NCBI RefSeq assembly: GCF_004345565.1
Contig: NZ_SLWA01000002.1
Span: 372,001-436,000 of the forward strand
Source of the DNA: Flavobacterium circumlabens
Lineage (GTDB): Bacteria > Bacteroidota > Bacteroidia > Flavobacteriales > Flavobacteriaceae
Direction of reading: 5' to 3'
DNA: 64,000 bases
Shown in pieces: positions 46,746 to 55,447 of this stretch (its first letter is position 1; every line of letters begins with the position of its first letter). Under the pieces are notes generated by a model that was not told the DNA's origin, searched no databases, and was given only the letters and a program-made list of their open reading frames with translations. Made by a program: the position numbers and the translations under genes.

Positions 46746-46836
46746 TTAATTTTGGTATTTAAATTTTAAAAGTTAAGGTTTAAAGCGGGTTTTAAGCCAA
46801 CTTTAAACCTTAAAAAATAAAAGTATATTTATTGTG

Positions 46837-47802
46837 TTATTTTTTGAAACAATCGATGATTTGATAAGCCACACGTAAAGCATCAGTAGCTTGTTCCAGT
46901 GTTACAACCGGTGTAGTGTTGGTGCTGATTGCGTTTGCAAATGATTCTAATTCATCTAAAATGGCATTGTTTTGCTCCACATCAGGATTGGTGAAATAAA
47001 TCTGTTTTTTTACGCCTTCGGCATTTTGAAGGATCATATCAAAATCTCCCGGAATTTCAGGAGCATCTTTCATGCGGACTACTTCGCATTTTTTCTCCAG
47101 GAAATCAACTGAAATGTAAGCGTCTTTTTGAAAGAAACGCGTTTTACGCATGTTTTTCATCGAAATTCTGCTTGCCGTCAGATTAGCAACACATCCATTT
47201 TCGAATTCAATTCTGGCATTCGCAATATCCGGGGTTTCACTAATTACAGAAACACCGCTCGCATTAATATTTTTTACTTTTGAATTTACAACACTTAAAA
47301 TCGCATCGATATCGTGAATCATTAAATCCAAAACTACGGGAACATCTGTACCACGCGGATTAAATTCGGCCAAACGATGTGTTTCTATAAACATCGGGTT
47401 TTCGATCATATTTTTGGTTGCAATAAAAGCCGGATTAAAGCGCTCCACATGGCCCACCTGACCTTTTACATTGTATTCTGCAGCTAAAGCAATAATTTCT
47501 TCCGCTTCATCAACCGTATTGGCAATTGGTTTTTCTATAAAAATATGTTTTCCGGATTTGATCGCCACTTTGGCACATTTGTAATGTGAAAGTGTCGGCG
47601 TTACAATATCGATTACATCAACAGCGTGAATTAGTTTTGCAATAGTGCTGAAGTTTTTATAGCCAAATTCTTTTGAAATTCTTTCGGCATTTTCCTGATT
47701 TTCGTCGTAAAATCCAACTAATTCGTATTGGTCAGATTGTTGTAATAAACGTAAATGTATTTTACCAAGATGACCAGCACCTAAAACTCCCACTTTTAAC
47801 AT
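46837..47802 (-). CDS. Gfo/Idh/MocA-family NAD(P)-dependent oxidoreductase
   Basis: 321 aa. Rossmann start LKVGVLGAGHLGKIHLRLLQQSDQYELVGFYDEN, the family signature HIFIEKPIANTVDEAEEII and VGHVERFNPAF, then the alpha/beta C-terminal domain. The substrate (probably a sugar or inositol derivative) is not predictable. A minus-strand TATTTTTG -7 box (47819-47826 complement) lies 17 nt before the ATG. Confidence 0.92.
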   Translation of the reverse strand: MLKVGVLGAGHLGKIHLRLLQQSDQYELVGFYDENQENAERISKEFGYKNFSTIAKLIHAVDVIDIVTPTLSHYKCAKVAIKSGKHIFIEKPIANTVDEAEEIIALAAEYNVKGQVGHVERFNPAFIATKNMIENPMFIETHRLAEFNPRGTDVPVVLDLMIHDIDAILSVVNSKVKNINASGVSVISETPDIANARIEFENGCVANLTASRISMKNMRKTRFFQKDAYISVDFLEKKCEVVRMKDAPEIPGDFDMILQNAEGVKKQIYFTNPDVEQNNAILDELESFANAISTNTTPVVTLEQATDALRVAYQIIDCFKK

Positions 47803-47926
47803 GATAATGTATTTTAAACAAAAATATAATTTATTTGTTGAAAGTAAAAGTTAATGCATTAAAGATTTAGTGATTTAATCATTATAAAAGAATACTGCAT
47901 GTATATATTTTGATATTCTTTAGTAT

Positions 47927-48925
47927 TCAAAAATGATTCGTTGTGGATAAATTGTAAAAATAGACCACAAGCATTATTATAAAACTAATTGATAAAATTT
48001 GTAAATATCTTTTTTCTGTTTTAGGATCTCTTTTATTATTGATTACATAGGTATATGAGTAATCGTCATGTAGATTTTTCCCCATTAAAAAAGAGAGGCT
48101 TTCCAGTGGAATAAACCTCAATAATGTTCGTTTTAGAATCATCGAAAAGTCAGGTGAGTTTCCATCTTCATCTGTTACATAACAAGCTGTCAGAAATTTT
48201 GCAGGTGTATTTTTAAAGATAGATTCAAACATTAAATAATACATAAATTTAATCAGGTAAAAGAAAACTATAATGCCAAATTTATCTCCAAAAGTTGTTT
48301 TTAAATAGCTGAAAAAAGCAGTTAGCAGCTGATTTTTTTCTGAGTAGGTGATAAATCCAAAAGCAATTACCATTATAATAAAAGAATCAATAAACAAGTT
48401 TAAAAAACGCTTATAATTGGATGCGTTTTCGAGATTATTTTCAATCAATTGGTTATTTTCAATAGTATTTGAATTTAGATTTTTGGTTAAGAAATGGTAT
48501 GAGATGAAAATGTATAATAAAGTAATTACTATATAAAGGCCATCATAAATACCCAGCTTGTCAATATTAAAGTAAGAAATAAACGAGAATATTTTTATTA
48601 TAGAACCTAGAAATACTAAACTGTAATTAAAAACTAATAATTTGGTTTCTTTATATTTAGAGAAGTAATAAATAAGTGCGCCTGCAAGAAAAGATAAATA
48701 AAAGAATAAATTTATAAGTGCTATATTCGTACTTCTGGATGAATTACTTGTTCTTTCTGTAACAACAAAAATATCCATTCCTGAATAATAATAAGGATTG
48801 CTGTGAAAAACAATAAAATTCAGAAACTCCGTTAAATCTTTTATGTCAAAAAAAACAAAAAAAACAGATAAAGAAATACCCCAAAGAGCAAAAAATAAAG
48901 AGAGAAGAAAGATAGTTTTTTTCAT
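47927..48925 (-). CDS. RDD-family membrane protein
   Basis: 332 aa with about eight predicted transmembrane segments. The C-terminal part carries the RDD-type pattern SNYKRFLNLFIDSFIIMVIAFGF with the basic and acidic residues in the first helix, followed by YYLMFESIFKNTPAKFLTACYVTDEDGNSPDFSMILKRTLLRFIPLE, typical of RDD proteins. The N-terminal half is a separate hydrophobic domain of about four helices. The function of RDD proteins is mostly unknown; some take part in ion transport. Confidence 0.85.
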   Translation of the reverse strand: MKKTIFLLSLFFALWGISLSVFFVFFDIKDLTEFLNFIVFHSNPYYYSGMDIFVVTERTSNSSRSTNIALINLFFYLSFLAGALIYYFSKYKETKLLVFNYSLVFLGSIIKIFSFISYFNIDKLGIYDGLYIVITLLYIFISYHFLTKNLNSNTIENNQLIENNLENASNYKRFLNLFIDSFIIMVIAFGFITYSEKNQLLTAFFSYLKTTFGDKFGIIVFFYLIKFMYYLMFESIFKNTPAKFLTACYVTDEDGNSPDFSMILKRTLLRFIPLESLSFLMGKNLHDDYSYTYVINNKRDPKTEKRYLQILSISFIIMLVVYFYNLSTTNHF

Positions 48926-48992
48926 AAGATGTTAACGTTCATTAGCTTTTAAGTTCGTAACCAAAAATAGAAATTAAATGATTAAAAAGTAG

Positions 48993-49024
48993 TTGACATT
49001 TGATAATTTGTTTTCTTATTTTTG
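48993..49024 (+). promoter_or_regulatory. Promoter of pcm
   Basis: TTG at 48993-48995, 21-nt spacer, TATTTTTG at 49017-49024. The predicted start near 49031 leaves about 15 nt to the TTG start codon at 49046. Confidence 0.68.
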
Positions 49025-49045
49025 TCCAAATAAAACCTACCAATT

Positions 49046-49687
49046 TTGAAAGATACTGCCAAACATCAAGGACTTCGTAATCAATTAGTAAGCACTTTAG
49101 AGCAAAAAGGAATTACTGACAGAGCAGTTTTAGAGGCTATAAAAAAAATCCCGAGACACCTTTTTCTTAATTCCAGTTTTGAAGATTATGCTTATCAGGA
49201 TAAGGCGTTTCCTATTGGTGCGGGGCAAACGATTTCACAACCTTATACGGTAGCTTTTCAGTCGCAGTTATTAGAGGTTAAAAAAGAGCATAAAATTCTT
49301 GAAATTGGCACCGGTTCAGGTTATCAGACAGCAGTTTTGTGTATGCTCGGAGCAAAAGTTTACAGTGTTGAAAGACAAAACGAATTGTTTAAGGCTACTT
49401 CAAATTTATTTCCAAAGTTAAATATTCGTCCCAAACATCTTTCTTTTGGTGATGGATATAAAGGATTACCTAATCACGCTCCTTTTGACAGTATTATTGT
49501 TACGGCAGGAGCTCCGTTTATTCCGCAGCCTCTTATGGCACAGTTAAAAATAGGAGGAAGGCTTGTGATTCCATTAGGGGAAGATGTTCAGATCATGACT
49601 TTGTTAGTACGCAAAAACGAAACGCAATTTGAAAAACACGAGTTTGGAGAATTCAGATTTGTTCCTTTGTTAGAACATAAAAATTAG
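49046..49687 (+). CDS. pcm: Protein-L-isoaspartate O-methyltransferase, TTG start
   Basis: 213 aa. Repairs isoaspartyl residues in aged proteins using SAM. SAM motif LEIGTGSGYQTAVLCMLGAKVYSVER at about 86-111, preceded by the conserved GAGQTISQPYTVAFQ and followed by GDGYKGLPNHAPFDSIIVTAGAP. The start is TTG (49046): no ATG fits, the protein N-terminus MKDTAKHQGLRNQLV is family-like, and a promoter ends just upstream. Confidence 0.94.
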   Translation: MKDTAKHQGLRNQLVSTLEQKGITDRAVLEAIKKIPRHLFLNSSFEDYAYQDKAFPIGAGQTISQPYTVAFQSQLLEVKKEHKILEIGTGSGYQTAVLCMLGAKVYSVERQNELFKATSNLFPKLNIRPKHLSFGDGYKGLPNHAPFDSIIVTAGAPFIPQPLMAQLKIGGRLVIPLGEDVQIMTLLVRKNETQFEKHEFGEFRFVPLLEHKN

Positions 49688-49700
49688 ATGGTATAAACAC

Positions 49701-49745
49701 AAATTTCACTAATTTACCCGTAGTAAGTTAGTGAAATTTTGTTTT
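49701..49745. terminator. Probable bidirectional terminator between pcm and the Fic gene
   Basis: AAATTTCACTAA (49701-49712) pairs perfectly with TTAGTGAAATTT (49728-49739), with a T-rich tail on the plus strand. The convergent Fic gene ends at 49744. The arms contain the AATTTCAC core also seen in the repeat cluster at 26997-27246. Confidence 0.6.
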
Positions 49746-50793
49746 ATTGGGCAATAATACCAATGTATCTTTCTAAGTTCTCTTTTTCTATCTGAGCAAT
49801 AAAAAGTAAAAAATCTTCTTTATTGTTTTTGGTTTGAGCTGTTTCTAAACTTTGATAATATTGCATCCGACTATCATAATCTCCTTTTATATTGGCAATG
49901 ATATAACCTTTTTGCAATAAAATTAAATTCATGACCAGACGGGAAGTTCGCCCATTTCCATCAATGAAAGCATGAATAGTAACAAGGCGTTCATGCATTT
50001 CAGCAGCTAAAATAACAGGATGCAATTTGTTTTTATTGATTTCGTACCAAATAAAATAATCTTCCATCGCTTTCCCAACCATGTAGGGCTGTGGCGGCAT
50101 ATGTGAACTTCCTTTTATCATGACCTGAACCTTTCTGTAGCGACCTGCATCTTCCGGGATGATACCGCGAAGAATTAAATTATGAATGGACAAAAGATCA
50201 CGTTCGTTTAAGGAAACATTTCTTTGCATCAAATCTTTAATAAACCCAATAGCTTCCTGATGATTAATCGCTTCCAGATGTTCCCGCATGCTTTTGCCGG
50301 AAATAGTTAAACCTTCGTTGATGACCATATCAGTTTCACGCAAAGTCATTGTATTTCCTTCAATTCGATTGCTTTCAAATGTATACTCTAATTCAAGAGC
50401 CTGAGTAATTCTATAACTGTCAAATTGACGATAACTATCTAACTTTGCTTTTAAAAGATCAATCTCTTTTAAAAGATTTTCCAAAGTGGCAGAGATTTTT
50501 AATTTTGAAACAGTTCTATTGTATTTAATTTCATGCTCGGCTACCATTAAAGCTTTTAAGGCAAATTCATCATCTCCAATTTCATAAAGAATCTTTTCCT
50601 TCAACCAGGCAATCATCAAAGTTTCATAATCAATTTCTAGAAGTTGCGAAAGTTTTGAAATCTGATCTTTTGTTGGTTTTCTTGTTCCTGATTCAAATTT
50701 GCTTATTAAAGCCTGATCAATGCCAAGAATCTGCGCCACTTCACGGGTTTTTAAGCCTTTTTGCTCTCTTGCATTTTTAAGAAGTGTTTTCAT
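49744..50793 (-). CDS. Fic-family protein with N-terminal HTH domain
   Basis: 349 aa. Residues 5-60 form an XRE-type helix-turn-helix (LKTREVAQILGIDQALISKFESGTRKPT). The Fic core contains HAFIDGNGRTSR at 274-285, matching HxFx(D/E)GNGRxxR, so it should be an active AMPylase (or similar nucleotidyltransferase). The inhibitory motif [S/T]xxxE[G/N] is present upstream as S141-NRI-E145-G (class II arrangement), so activity is probably self-restrained. A TAAATTTG -7 box lies on the minus strand at 50821-50828. No antitoxin gene is adjacent, as expected when the inhibitor helix is built in. Confidence 0.93.
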   Translation of the reverse strand: MKTLLKNAREQKGLKTREVAQILGIDQALISKFESGTRKPTKDQISKLSQLLEIDYETLMIAWLKEKILYEIGDDEFALKALMVAEHEIKYNRTVSKLKISATLENLLKEIDLLKAKLDSYRQFDSYRITQALELEYTFESNRIEGNTMTLRETDMVINEGLTISGKSMREHLEAINHQEAIGFIKDLMQRNVSLNERDLLSIHNLILRGIIPEDAGRYRKVQVMIKGSSHMPPQPYMVGKAMEDYFIWYEINKNKLHPVILAAEMHERLVTIHAFIDGNGRTSRLVMNLILLQKGYIIANIKGDYDSRMQYYQSLETAQTKNNKEDFLLFIAQIEKENLERYIGIIAQ

Positions 50794-50883
50794 TTTTTTT
50801 TATGTTTTAAATTGTCTTGACAAATTTAGTCATTTTTATTAGATAAAAAAAAGTAACATAAGAGATATTACTTTCTTAATGGA

Positions 50884-51522
50884 TTATTTTGGAGGCAACG
50901 AGCCGTCTTTTTTCATTTCTTTTACAACAGCCTGCATGATCGCGTCTACAGTTTGTCCCAGATCAGTAACATATTCGGATTTTGTGGTTCCCGTCCAGAT
51001 TAATTTATTGTCTTTTAGCGAAAAAATATTGGTTTCGACCATGTAGGAAGTCGTTTCCTGATAATATCCCGGATCATAAAAATTCGGAGAGTACATTCCG
51101 TACCAATTTCCAAAACCATATCCGTACATTCCACTGTATAAGCCGTCAAAACCTCCGTAGTACATACCGGTGTAAGTTCCGGGAACATAATTGGTTTCCT
51201 TTTCGGTACTCACTAAGCGCATGGTTATCACACCGTCAAAGTTTTCATCGTGTAAAATTTGTAATTGCTGTTCTTTTGTCAGATGCAAATTTGTACCATT
51301 CATATATTGGTACGAAGTCTTAAAAATTGGATTACTGGCAGCAATCCTGTTTTCTGTAATTCTTCTGGAAGCTTCGTCTTTTACCAAAGCCACTACTAAA
51401 ACTTTTTTAAATTGCTCCTTTGCTACCGTAATATCGGGATCTCTCCAGCTGCTTACAATTGATGTATTACTGCTGCAGCTTAAAAGAATTAAGACGGTCA
51501 ATACGATTAGATATTTTTTCAT
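50884..51522 (-). CDS. Envelope lipoprotein (DUF4136-like), Gly/Tyr-rich
   Basis: 212 aa. Lipoprotein signal VLTVLILLSCSS with Cys16 as the lipid anchor. Core: KVLVVALVKDEASRRITENRIAAS, ILHDENFDGVITMRLV; a Gly/Tyr/Phe-rich loop at about 118-155 (YGGFDGLYSGMYGYGFG); end: DLGQTVDAIMQAVVKEMKKDGSLPPK. The pattern resembles DUF4136-type lipoproteins, but I am not certain of the family. Function unknown. Confidence 0.82.
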   Translation of the reverse strand: MKKYLIVLTVLILLSCSSNTSIVSSWRDPDITVAKEQFKKVLVVALVKDEASRRITENRIAASNPIFKTSYQYMNGTNLHLTKEQQLQILHDENFDGVITMRLVSTEKETNYVPGTYTGMYYGGFDGLYSGMYGYGFGNWYGMYSPNFYDPGYYQETTSYMVETNIFSLKDNKLIWTGTTKSEYVTDLGQTVDAIMQAVVKEMKKDGSLPPK

Positions 51523-51600
51523 ATTCTATAATTAAAAGTTGATGTTAAAGTAAATTTAATTATAAAATATTAAAAAACAGATGTTTATGATAAAGTTGTT

Positions 51601-52056
51601 TTAGTTGTACGCTTTTTTAATCCGGTCTAAATCACGTTTAGTGTCCTGTTCTTTAAGAGATTCACGTTTGTCGTAGTTTTTCTTTCCTTTGCAAAGGCCT
51701 ATTTGTAGTTTTGCCAGTCCCTTTTCGTTGGTGAATAATTTTAAAGGAACAATTGTCAATCCTTTTGCCTGCACATTTTTATGAAGTGTTTTTAATTCTT
51801 TTTTGTTTAAAAGCAATTTTCTTTCACTTCTGGATTTATGGTTGAACTGATTTCCAAACGTATATTCTTCGATATAGGTATTGATAGCAAAAAGTTCTAT
51901 TCCGCTAAATTCACAAAAACTTTCGGTAATATTTGCTTTCCCCAGGCGGATAGATTTGATTTCGGTTCCGGATAAAACGATTCCGGCAGTATAGGTGTCG
52001 ATTATTTCGTAATCGAAACGCGCTCTTTTATTAAGTATATTGACTGATTTTAACAT
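51601..52056 (-). CDS. smpB: SsrA-binding protein SmpB
   Basis: 151 aa. Recognised by [42 protein letters not shown], the [10 protein letters not shown] segment, [39 protein letters not shown]. It loads tmRNA onto stalled ribosomes for trans-translation. A TACATTTG -7 box sits on the minus strand 6 nt before the ATG (52062-52069 complement), so the mRNA may be almost leaderless. The tmRNA gene (ssrA) is not in this window. Confidence 0.98.
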   Translation of the reverse strand: MLKSVNILNKRARFDYEIIDTYTAGIVLSGTEIKSIRLGKANITESFCEFSGIELFAINTYIEEYTFGNQFNHKSRSERKLLLNKKELKTLHKNVQAKGLTIVPLKLFTNEKGLAKLQIGLCKGKKNYDKRESLKEQDTKRDLDRIKKAYN

Positions 52057-52193
52057 AGATGCAAATGTAAAATAAAAATGAAAAACTTTGGGGGAATTAA
52101 AGATAATTATATTTTTTTTAATCTATGATTTTAATCAGTTTTAGGGAAAAATCTTACTATTAAGTTTGTTGTATAATTTAAAACAGACTTATT

Positions 52194-52832
52194 ATGAAAA
52201 AAATTGTAACACTTATTAGTATAGCATTAATTTGCTTAACTGCAAAAGCTCAGGAAGTAGACAAGGGGTTAAAAGGAGCGTGGTTTGCAACATCACAGTT
52301 CGGATACCAGCAAACCAAAACAGCAGATGTAAAAAATACAAGTTTATCTGTACTGCCAATTGTAGGTACATTTGTTACGCCTTCTGTTGCTGTTGGAGCC
52401 GGATTTGGTTATATGAACATAAAATCGGATTCGGATAAGGGAACTGCTGCCAAAACCGATCTGATTGTGATTCAGCCATTGGCAAGAAAATATTGGAATG
52501 TTGCAGGTTCTCTGTATTTCTTCGGTCAACTGGCAGCGCCAATTATCACAGGAAAAGAAAAACAAAGTGACTTAAAAATCACGCAGTTTGGGTTATCACT
52601 ATCCGGCGGATTCGATTATTTTGTCACTAAAAATTTCTCGGTAGAATTCTCTTATGACCTGGCTAATTTCACTTCAACCACTCTGGATCCAAAAATTGGG
52701 GAGAAAACAACGGTAACTAATTTTGGATTAGCGCACGTTGCCAATGTTGAGCCACTTTATAATGGTACTTTAGGCGGAAGCAGCCCTAACCTGACCTCAC
52801 CACTTTCTTTTGGATTTAAATTTATATTCTAA
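52194..52832 (+). CDS. Outer-membrane beta-barrel protein
   Basis: 212 aa. Signal peptide at 1-19 (LISIALICLTAKAQE), then alternating beta strands (WFATSQFGYQQTK, VAVGAGFGYMNIKSD, FGLSLSGGFDYFVTKNFSVEFSYDLANF) and a C-terminal aromatic end FGFKFIF. Consistent with a small porin-like or OmpA-barrel-like protein. No specific function can be read from it. Confidence 0.88.
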   Translation: MKKIVTLISIALICLTAKAQEVDKGLKGAWFATSQFGYQQTKTADVKNTSLSVLPIVGTFVTPSVAVGAGFGYMNIKSDSDKGTAAKTDLIVIQPLARKYWNVAGSLYFFGQLAAPIITGKEKQSDLKITQFGLSLSGGFDYFVTKNFSVEFSYDLANFTSTTLDPKIGEKTTVTNFGLAHVANVEPLYNGTLGGSSPNLTSPLSFGFKFIF

Positions 52833-52840
52833 TCGTTAGT

Positions 52841-52871
52841 TGATGATATTGGTTTCAATTTGCTAATTTTG
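52841..52871 (+). promoter_or_regulatory. Promoter upstream of the VF530 gene
   Basis: TTG at 52841-52843, 20-nt spacer, TAATTTTG at 52864-52871. The predicted start near 52878 puts an intrinsic terminator (52881-52914) at the very 5' end of the transcript. Confidence 0.6.
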
Positions 52872-52880
52872 CAAAAAAAG

Positions 52881-52914
52881 AAAGACCGTGCTTTTTTAGA
52901 GTACGGTCTTTTTA
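52881..52914 (+). terminator. Intrinsic terminator between the beta-barrel gene and the VF530 gene
   Basis: AAAGACCGT (52881-52889) pairs with ACGGTCTTT (52903-52911), then T. It ends transcription of the beta-barrel gene, but lies just downstream of the promoter of the next gene. Confidence 0.85.
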
Positions 52915-52934
52915 GTATTATTTAAAAATATCAG

Positions 52935-53168
52935 ATGGAAAATCAATCTAAAGATCCTTTGCATGGAATTAGACTAAAAGCTGTAGTCGAGAAATTAGTA
53001 GACCATTATGGTTTTGATACTTTGGCAGAATTGATTCCTGTAAAATGTTTTACTTCAAATCCGAGTGTAAAATCAAGTCTTACTTTTTTACGAAAAACAG
53101 ATTGGGCACGAAAAAAAGTAGAGGATTTATATGTAAAATCAATCCCTAAGTTCAAAGGTATTAATTGA
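52935..53168 (+). CDS. VF530-family DNA-binding protein (DUF2132)
   Basis: 77 aa. DPLHGIRLKAVVEKLVDHYGFDTLAELIPVKCFTSNPSVKSSLTFLRKTDWARKKVEDLYV is the complete family signature: a small four-helix protein named after Vibrio fischeri VF530, assumed to bind DNA. No partner is evident. It overlaps the convergent DUF3575-like gene by 8 nt. Confidence 0.93.
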   Translation: MENQSKDPLHGIRLKAVVEKLVDHYGFDTLAELIPVKCFTSNPSVKSSLTFLRKTDWARKKVEDLYVKSIPKFKGIN

Positions 53169-53718
53169 GCTTATAAGAAAGCATCACACCTCCGCGATAC
53201 GGAAGCCATTCACCGCTTTTGTTCCAGTTTTGAGCTTTTTCATATCTGCCCGGAGTTCCGTCGTTGTAATATCCGTGATAAAACCCTTGATGCCAGCCGC
53301 CTCCGGCAAAAATATCGAGTAGGAATTTGTCATTCAGTTTGATGTTATATCCAACCGTAACTCCCATTCGGTATCCAAAACCGTGTTCATATTTATTGCT
53401 TTCCCAGTAATTCCATTTTTGAATTTCATAGATATCCGGTCCTATATGTGCACCAACATAAAATCCATTATACTTTTCTTTAAAATGATAACGAACTTCA
53501 GGAGTCAGGGTGTAAAATTTCATTGGACTGTGCCCATCAAAAGATTCCCAAAAAGAAGCCATAAGATCAACACTGAAGGTGGTTTTTTCTCCAATACTGG
53601 TTTCAATTCCTATGTTAGGTATTGCAATTGCAGCTGTGGCAGCATTAAATTTCAGGTAGGTCTGACTTTGTGACTGGGTAGATAAGAAGAGGACAAACAG
53701 AATTAAGACTTTTTTCAT
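53161..53718 (-). CDS. DUF3575-like outer-membrane protein
   Basis: 185 aa. Signal peptide at 1-19 (LFVLFLSTQSQSQ). Beta-barrel-like repeats: NIGIETSIGEKTTFSVDLMASFWESF, MKFYTLTPEVRYHFKEKYNGFYVGAHIGPDIYEI and YRMGVTVGYNIKLNDKFLLDIFAGGGW, ending VMLSYKLN. This pattern fits DUF3575, found in Bacteroidetes. Function unknown. A TATATTTG -7 box on the minus strand (53768-53775 complement) may serve it. Confidence 0.88.
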   Translation of the reverse strand: MKKVLILFVLFLSTQSQSQTYLKFNAATAAIAIPNIGIETSIGEKTTFSVDLMASFWESFDGHSPMKFYTLTPEVRYHFKEKYNGFYVGAHIGPDIYEIQKWNYWESNKYEHGFGYRMGVTVGYNIKLNDKFLLDIFAGGGWHQGFYHGYYNDGTPGRYEKAQNWNKSGEWLPYRGGVMLSYKLN

Positions 53719-53852
53719 AAAGTGGTTTTTCAGGGAGAAAATAAGCTTCAGTTACTTATTTCGCGTGCAAATATAACGCAATACCATACCAGACTGTTGC
53801 GTAAAAAATAATTTTAACAGGTTTTATTTTTCCAAATAAGTTTCTGAAAAAG

Positions 53853-54401
53853 TTATTTATCTAATAATGAATAAATTACTTTGTCCAAAAATACACCTTC
53901 ATAAAATTCTGCTTCTTTTAAATGCGCTTCTTTAACAAAACCACATTTTTGTAATACCTTTTCTGAAGCGAAGTTCTCAGGATCAATAACAGCCTCGATA
54001 GAATGCAGTTTCAGATCATCAAAACCATATCGGATTAATTTGTATACAGCCTCCGTAATAATCCCTTTCCCGTGAAATTCCGGTAATAACATATAACCGA
54101 TTTCAGCGCGGTAATTTTCTGGCTGCATTCTGTAATAGCCAATTATTCCAAGCAATTTCGGATTATCTTTTAGCGTAATTCCCCAATTTATGCCAACATT
54201 TGTTATGATTTTTTCTTCAATCATTGCAATATGTTCAAGTGCATCTTCAGTAGTTTTTACTAAAGGCCTCGGGATATATTTCATTGTTTCCGGATTCGAA
54301 CGTAATTCGAAAATTTCGTTCACATCAGCATCCGTAATTCTTTTTAAAAGTAAACGTTCTGTTTCTATTACGGGAAAGGGCGTAAAATTAAATGCTAACA
54401 T
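53853..54401 (-). CDS. GNAT N-acetyltransferase (RimJ/RimL type)
   Basis: 182 aa. ETERLLLKRITDADVNEIFELRSNPETMKYI starts the fold; the acetyl-CoA loop reads YMLLPEFHGKGIITEAVYKLIRYGFDDLKLHSIEAVIDPENFASEKVLQKCGFVKEA. The end is the usual GFVKEAHLKEAEFYEGVFLDKVIYSLL. Likely acetylates a protein N-terminus or small molecule. It lies 9 nt downstream of the mutarotase-like gene on the same strand. Confidence 0.92.
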   Translation of the reverse strand: MLAFNFTPFPVIETERLLLKRITDADVNEIFELRSNPETMKYIPRPLVKTTEDALEHIAMIEEKIITNVGINWGITLKDNPKLLGIIGYYRMQPENYRAEIGYMLLPEFHGKGIITEAVYKLIRYGFDDLKLHSIEAVIDPENFASEKVLQKCGFVKEAHLKEAEFYEGVFLDKVIYSLLDK

Positions 54402-54410
54402 GTTTTTTTA

Positions 54411-55262
54411 TTAAAATATTTGGATACTGAATTTCGAATGGAATGTCTGATTGGCTTCTAAAATTACAATTCCTTCTTTTTGGAATAAATCACCGGAGTT
54501 TTCGGCTGTATCGGAATAACCAAACCAGGGTTCAATACAGACAAACGGAGCTTGTTCTTTTGTCCAGATTCCTAAACTTGGAAAATCTTCAAAATTAACC
54601 CTTACATAAGGTTTAGAGTTTTCGAGAATTGTCAGGGAATCAGATTCTAATGTTTTAAAAACCAAAGCATCATTTTCGAATAGCTGATACTTTAGGGGAA
54701 CCAAATTAGCTGTAGTTTCGAGTACCTCGGTCTTATTTGATATTAAATCATTTTCGAGAAGATTGTACTTTAAAACTTCGTCTTTTTCAAACTTAAAAGA
54801 ATACCTTTCAAAGGCAGCCGGTAAAGCAATTGCAGGATGGGCACCAATTGAAAAAGGAATTTTATCAGCTCCTTTATTAATTACCTTATACCCAATAGTC
54901 AGCTCTTTTTCTGCTAAACTATAAAGGAGCTGTAATTCAAACTCAAAAGGATATTTTTGAAGGGTTTCGCTGTTCGATTGTAACGAAAAAGTAGCACTGC
55001 TATCCGTTTCATTAATCAATTCGAACTCCATATCACGCGCAAAACCATGTCTTGGAAGCTGATATTCTTTATTATTAATGGTATAAGTATTGTTTTTTAA
55101 AGTTCCTACGATAGGAAAAAGAACCGGTGAGTGTTTTCCCCAGAAAGCGGGATTGCCTTCCCAGATGTATTCGTTGTTCTGATAGTCTTTTATTGAAAAT
55201 AATTCAGCTCCGGCATGTTTTATCGAAACCTTTAAACTTGAATTTGAGAGGATTGTATTCAA
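54411..55262 (-). CDS. Aldose 1-epimerase (mutarotase)-family protein
   Basis: 283 aa, galactose-mutarotase-like beta sandwich. Seen: AGAELFSIKDYQNNEYIWEGNPAFWGKHSPVLFPIVG, LPRHGFARDMEF (conserved His), IGAHPAIALP and CIEPWFGYSDT. It resembles the LacX/YihR-like branch that acts on sugar anomers. The substrate is not clear. It sits just upstream of the RimJ/RimL-like acetyltransferase gene. Confidence 0.9.
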   Translation of the reverse strand: MNTILSNSSLKVSIKHAGAELFSIKDYQNNEYIWEGNPAFWGKHSPVLFPIVGTLKNNTYTINNKEYQLPRHGFARDMEFELINETDSSATFSLQSNSETLQKYPFEFELQLLYSLAEKELTIGYKVINKGADKIPFSIGAHPAIALPAAFERYSFKFEKDEVLKYNLLENDLISNKTEVLETTANLVPLKYQLFENDALVFKTLESDSLTILENSKPYVRVNFEDFPSLGIWTKEQAPFVCIEPWFGYSDTAENSGDLFQKEGIVILEANQTFHSKFSIQIF

Positions 55263-55447
55263 AATCTTAAAATTGAAATAAGTTACTTTTAATGAATTGT
55301 AAATATATTTTATAAATTTTAGTTTTTTCTATAAATCACTGAAATTATTTTTTTAATAAAATTTTGATAAAATTAAATATAAGCTTCAGTTTTTCTCTGT
55401 AAATAGCTTTTTTTTTCATTAATTTGCTACATAAATAGCTAAAAAAT

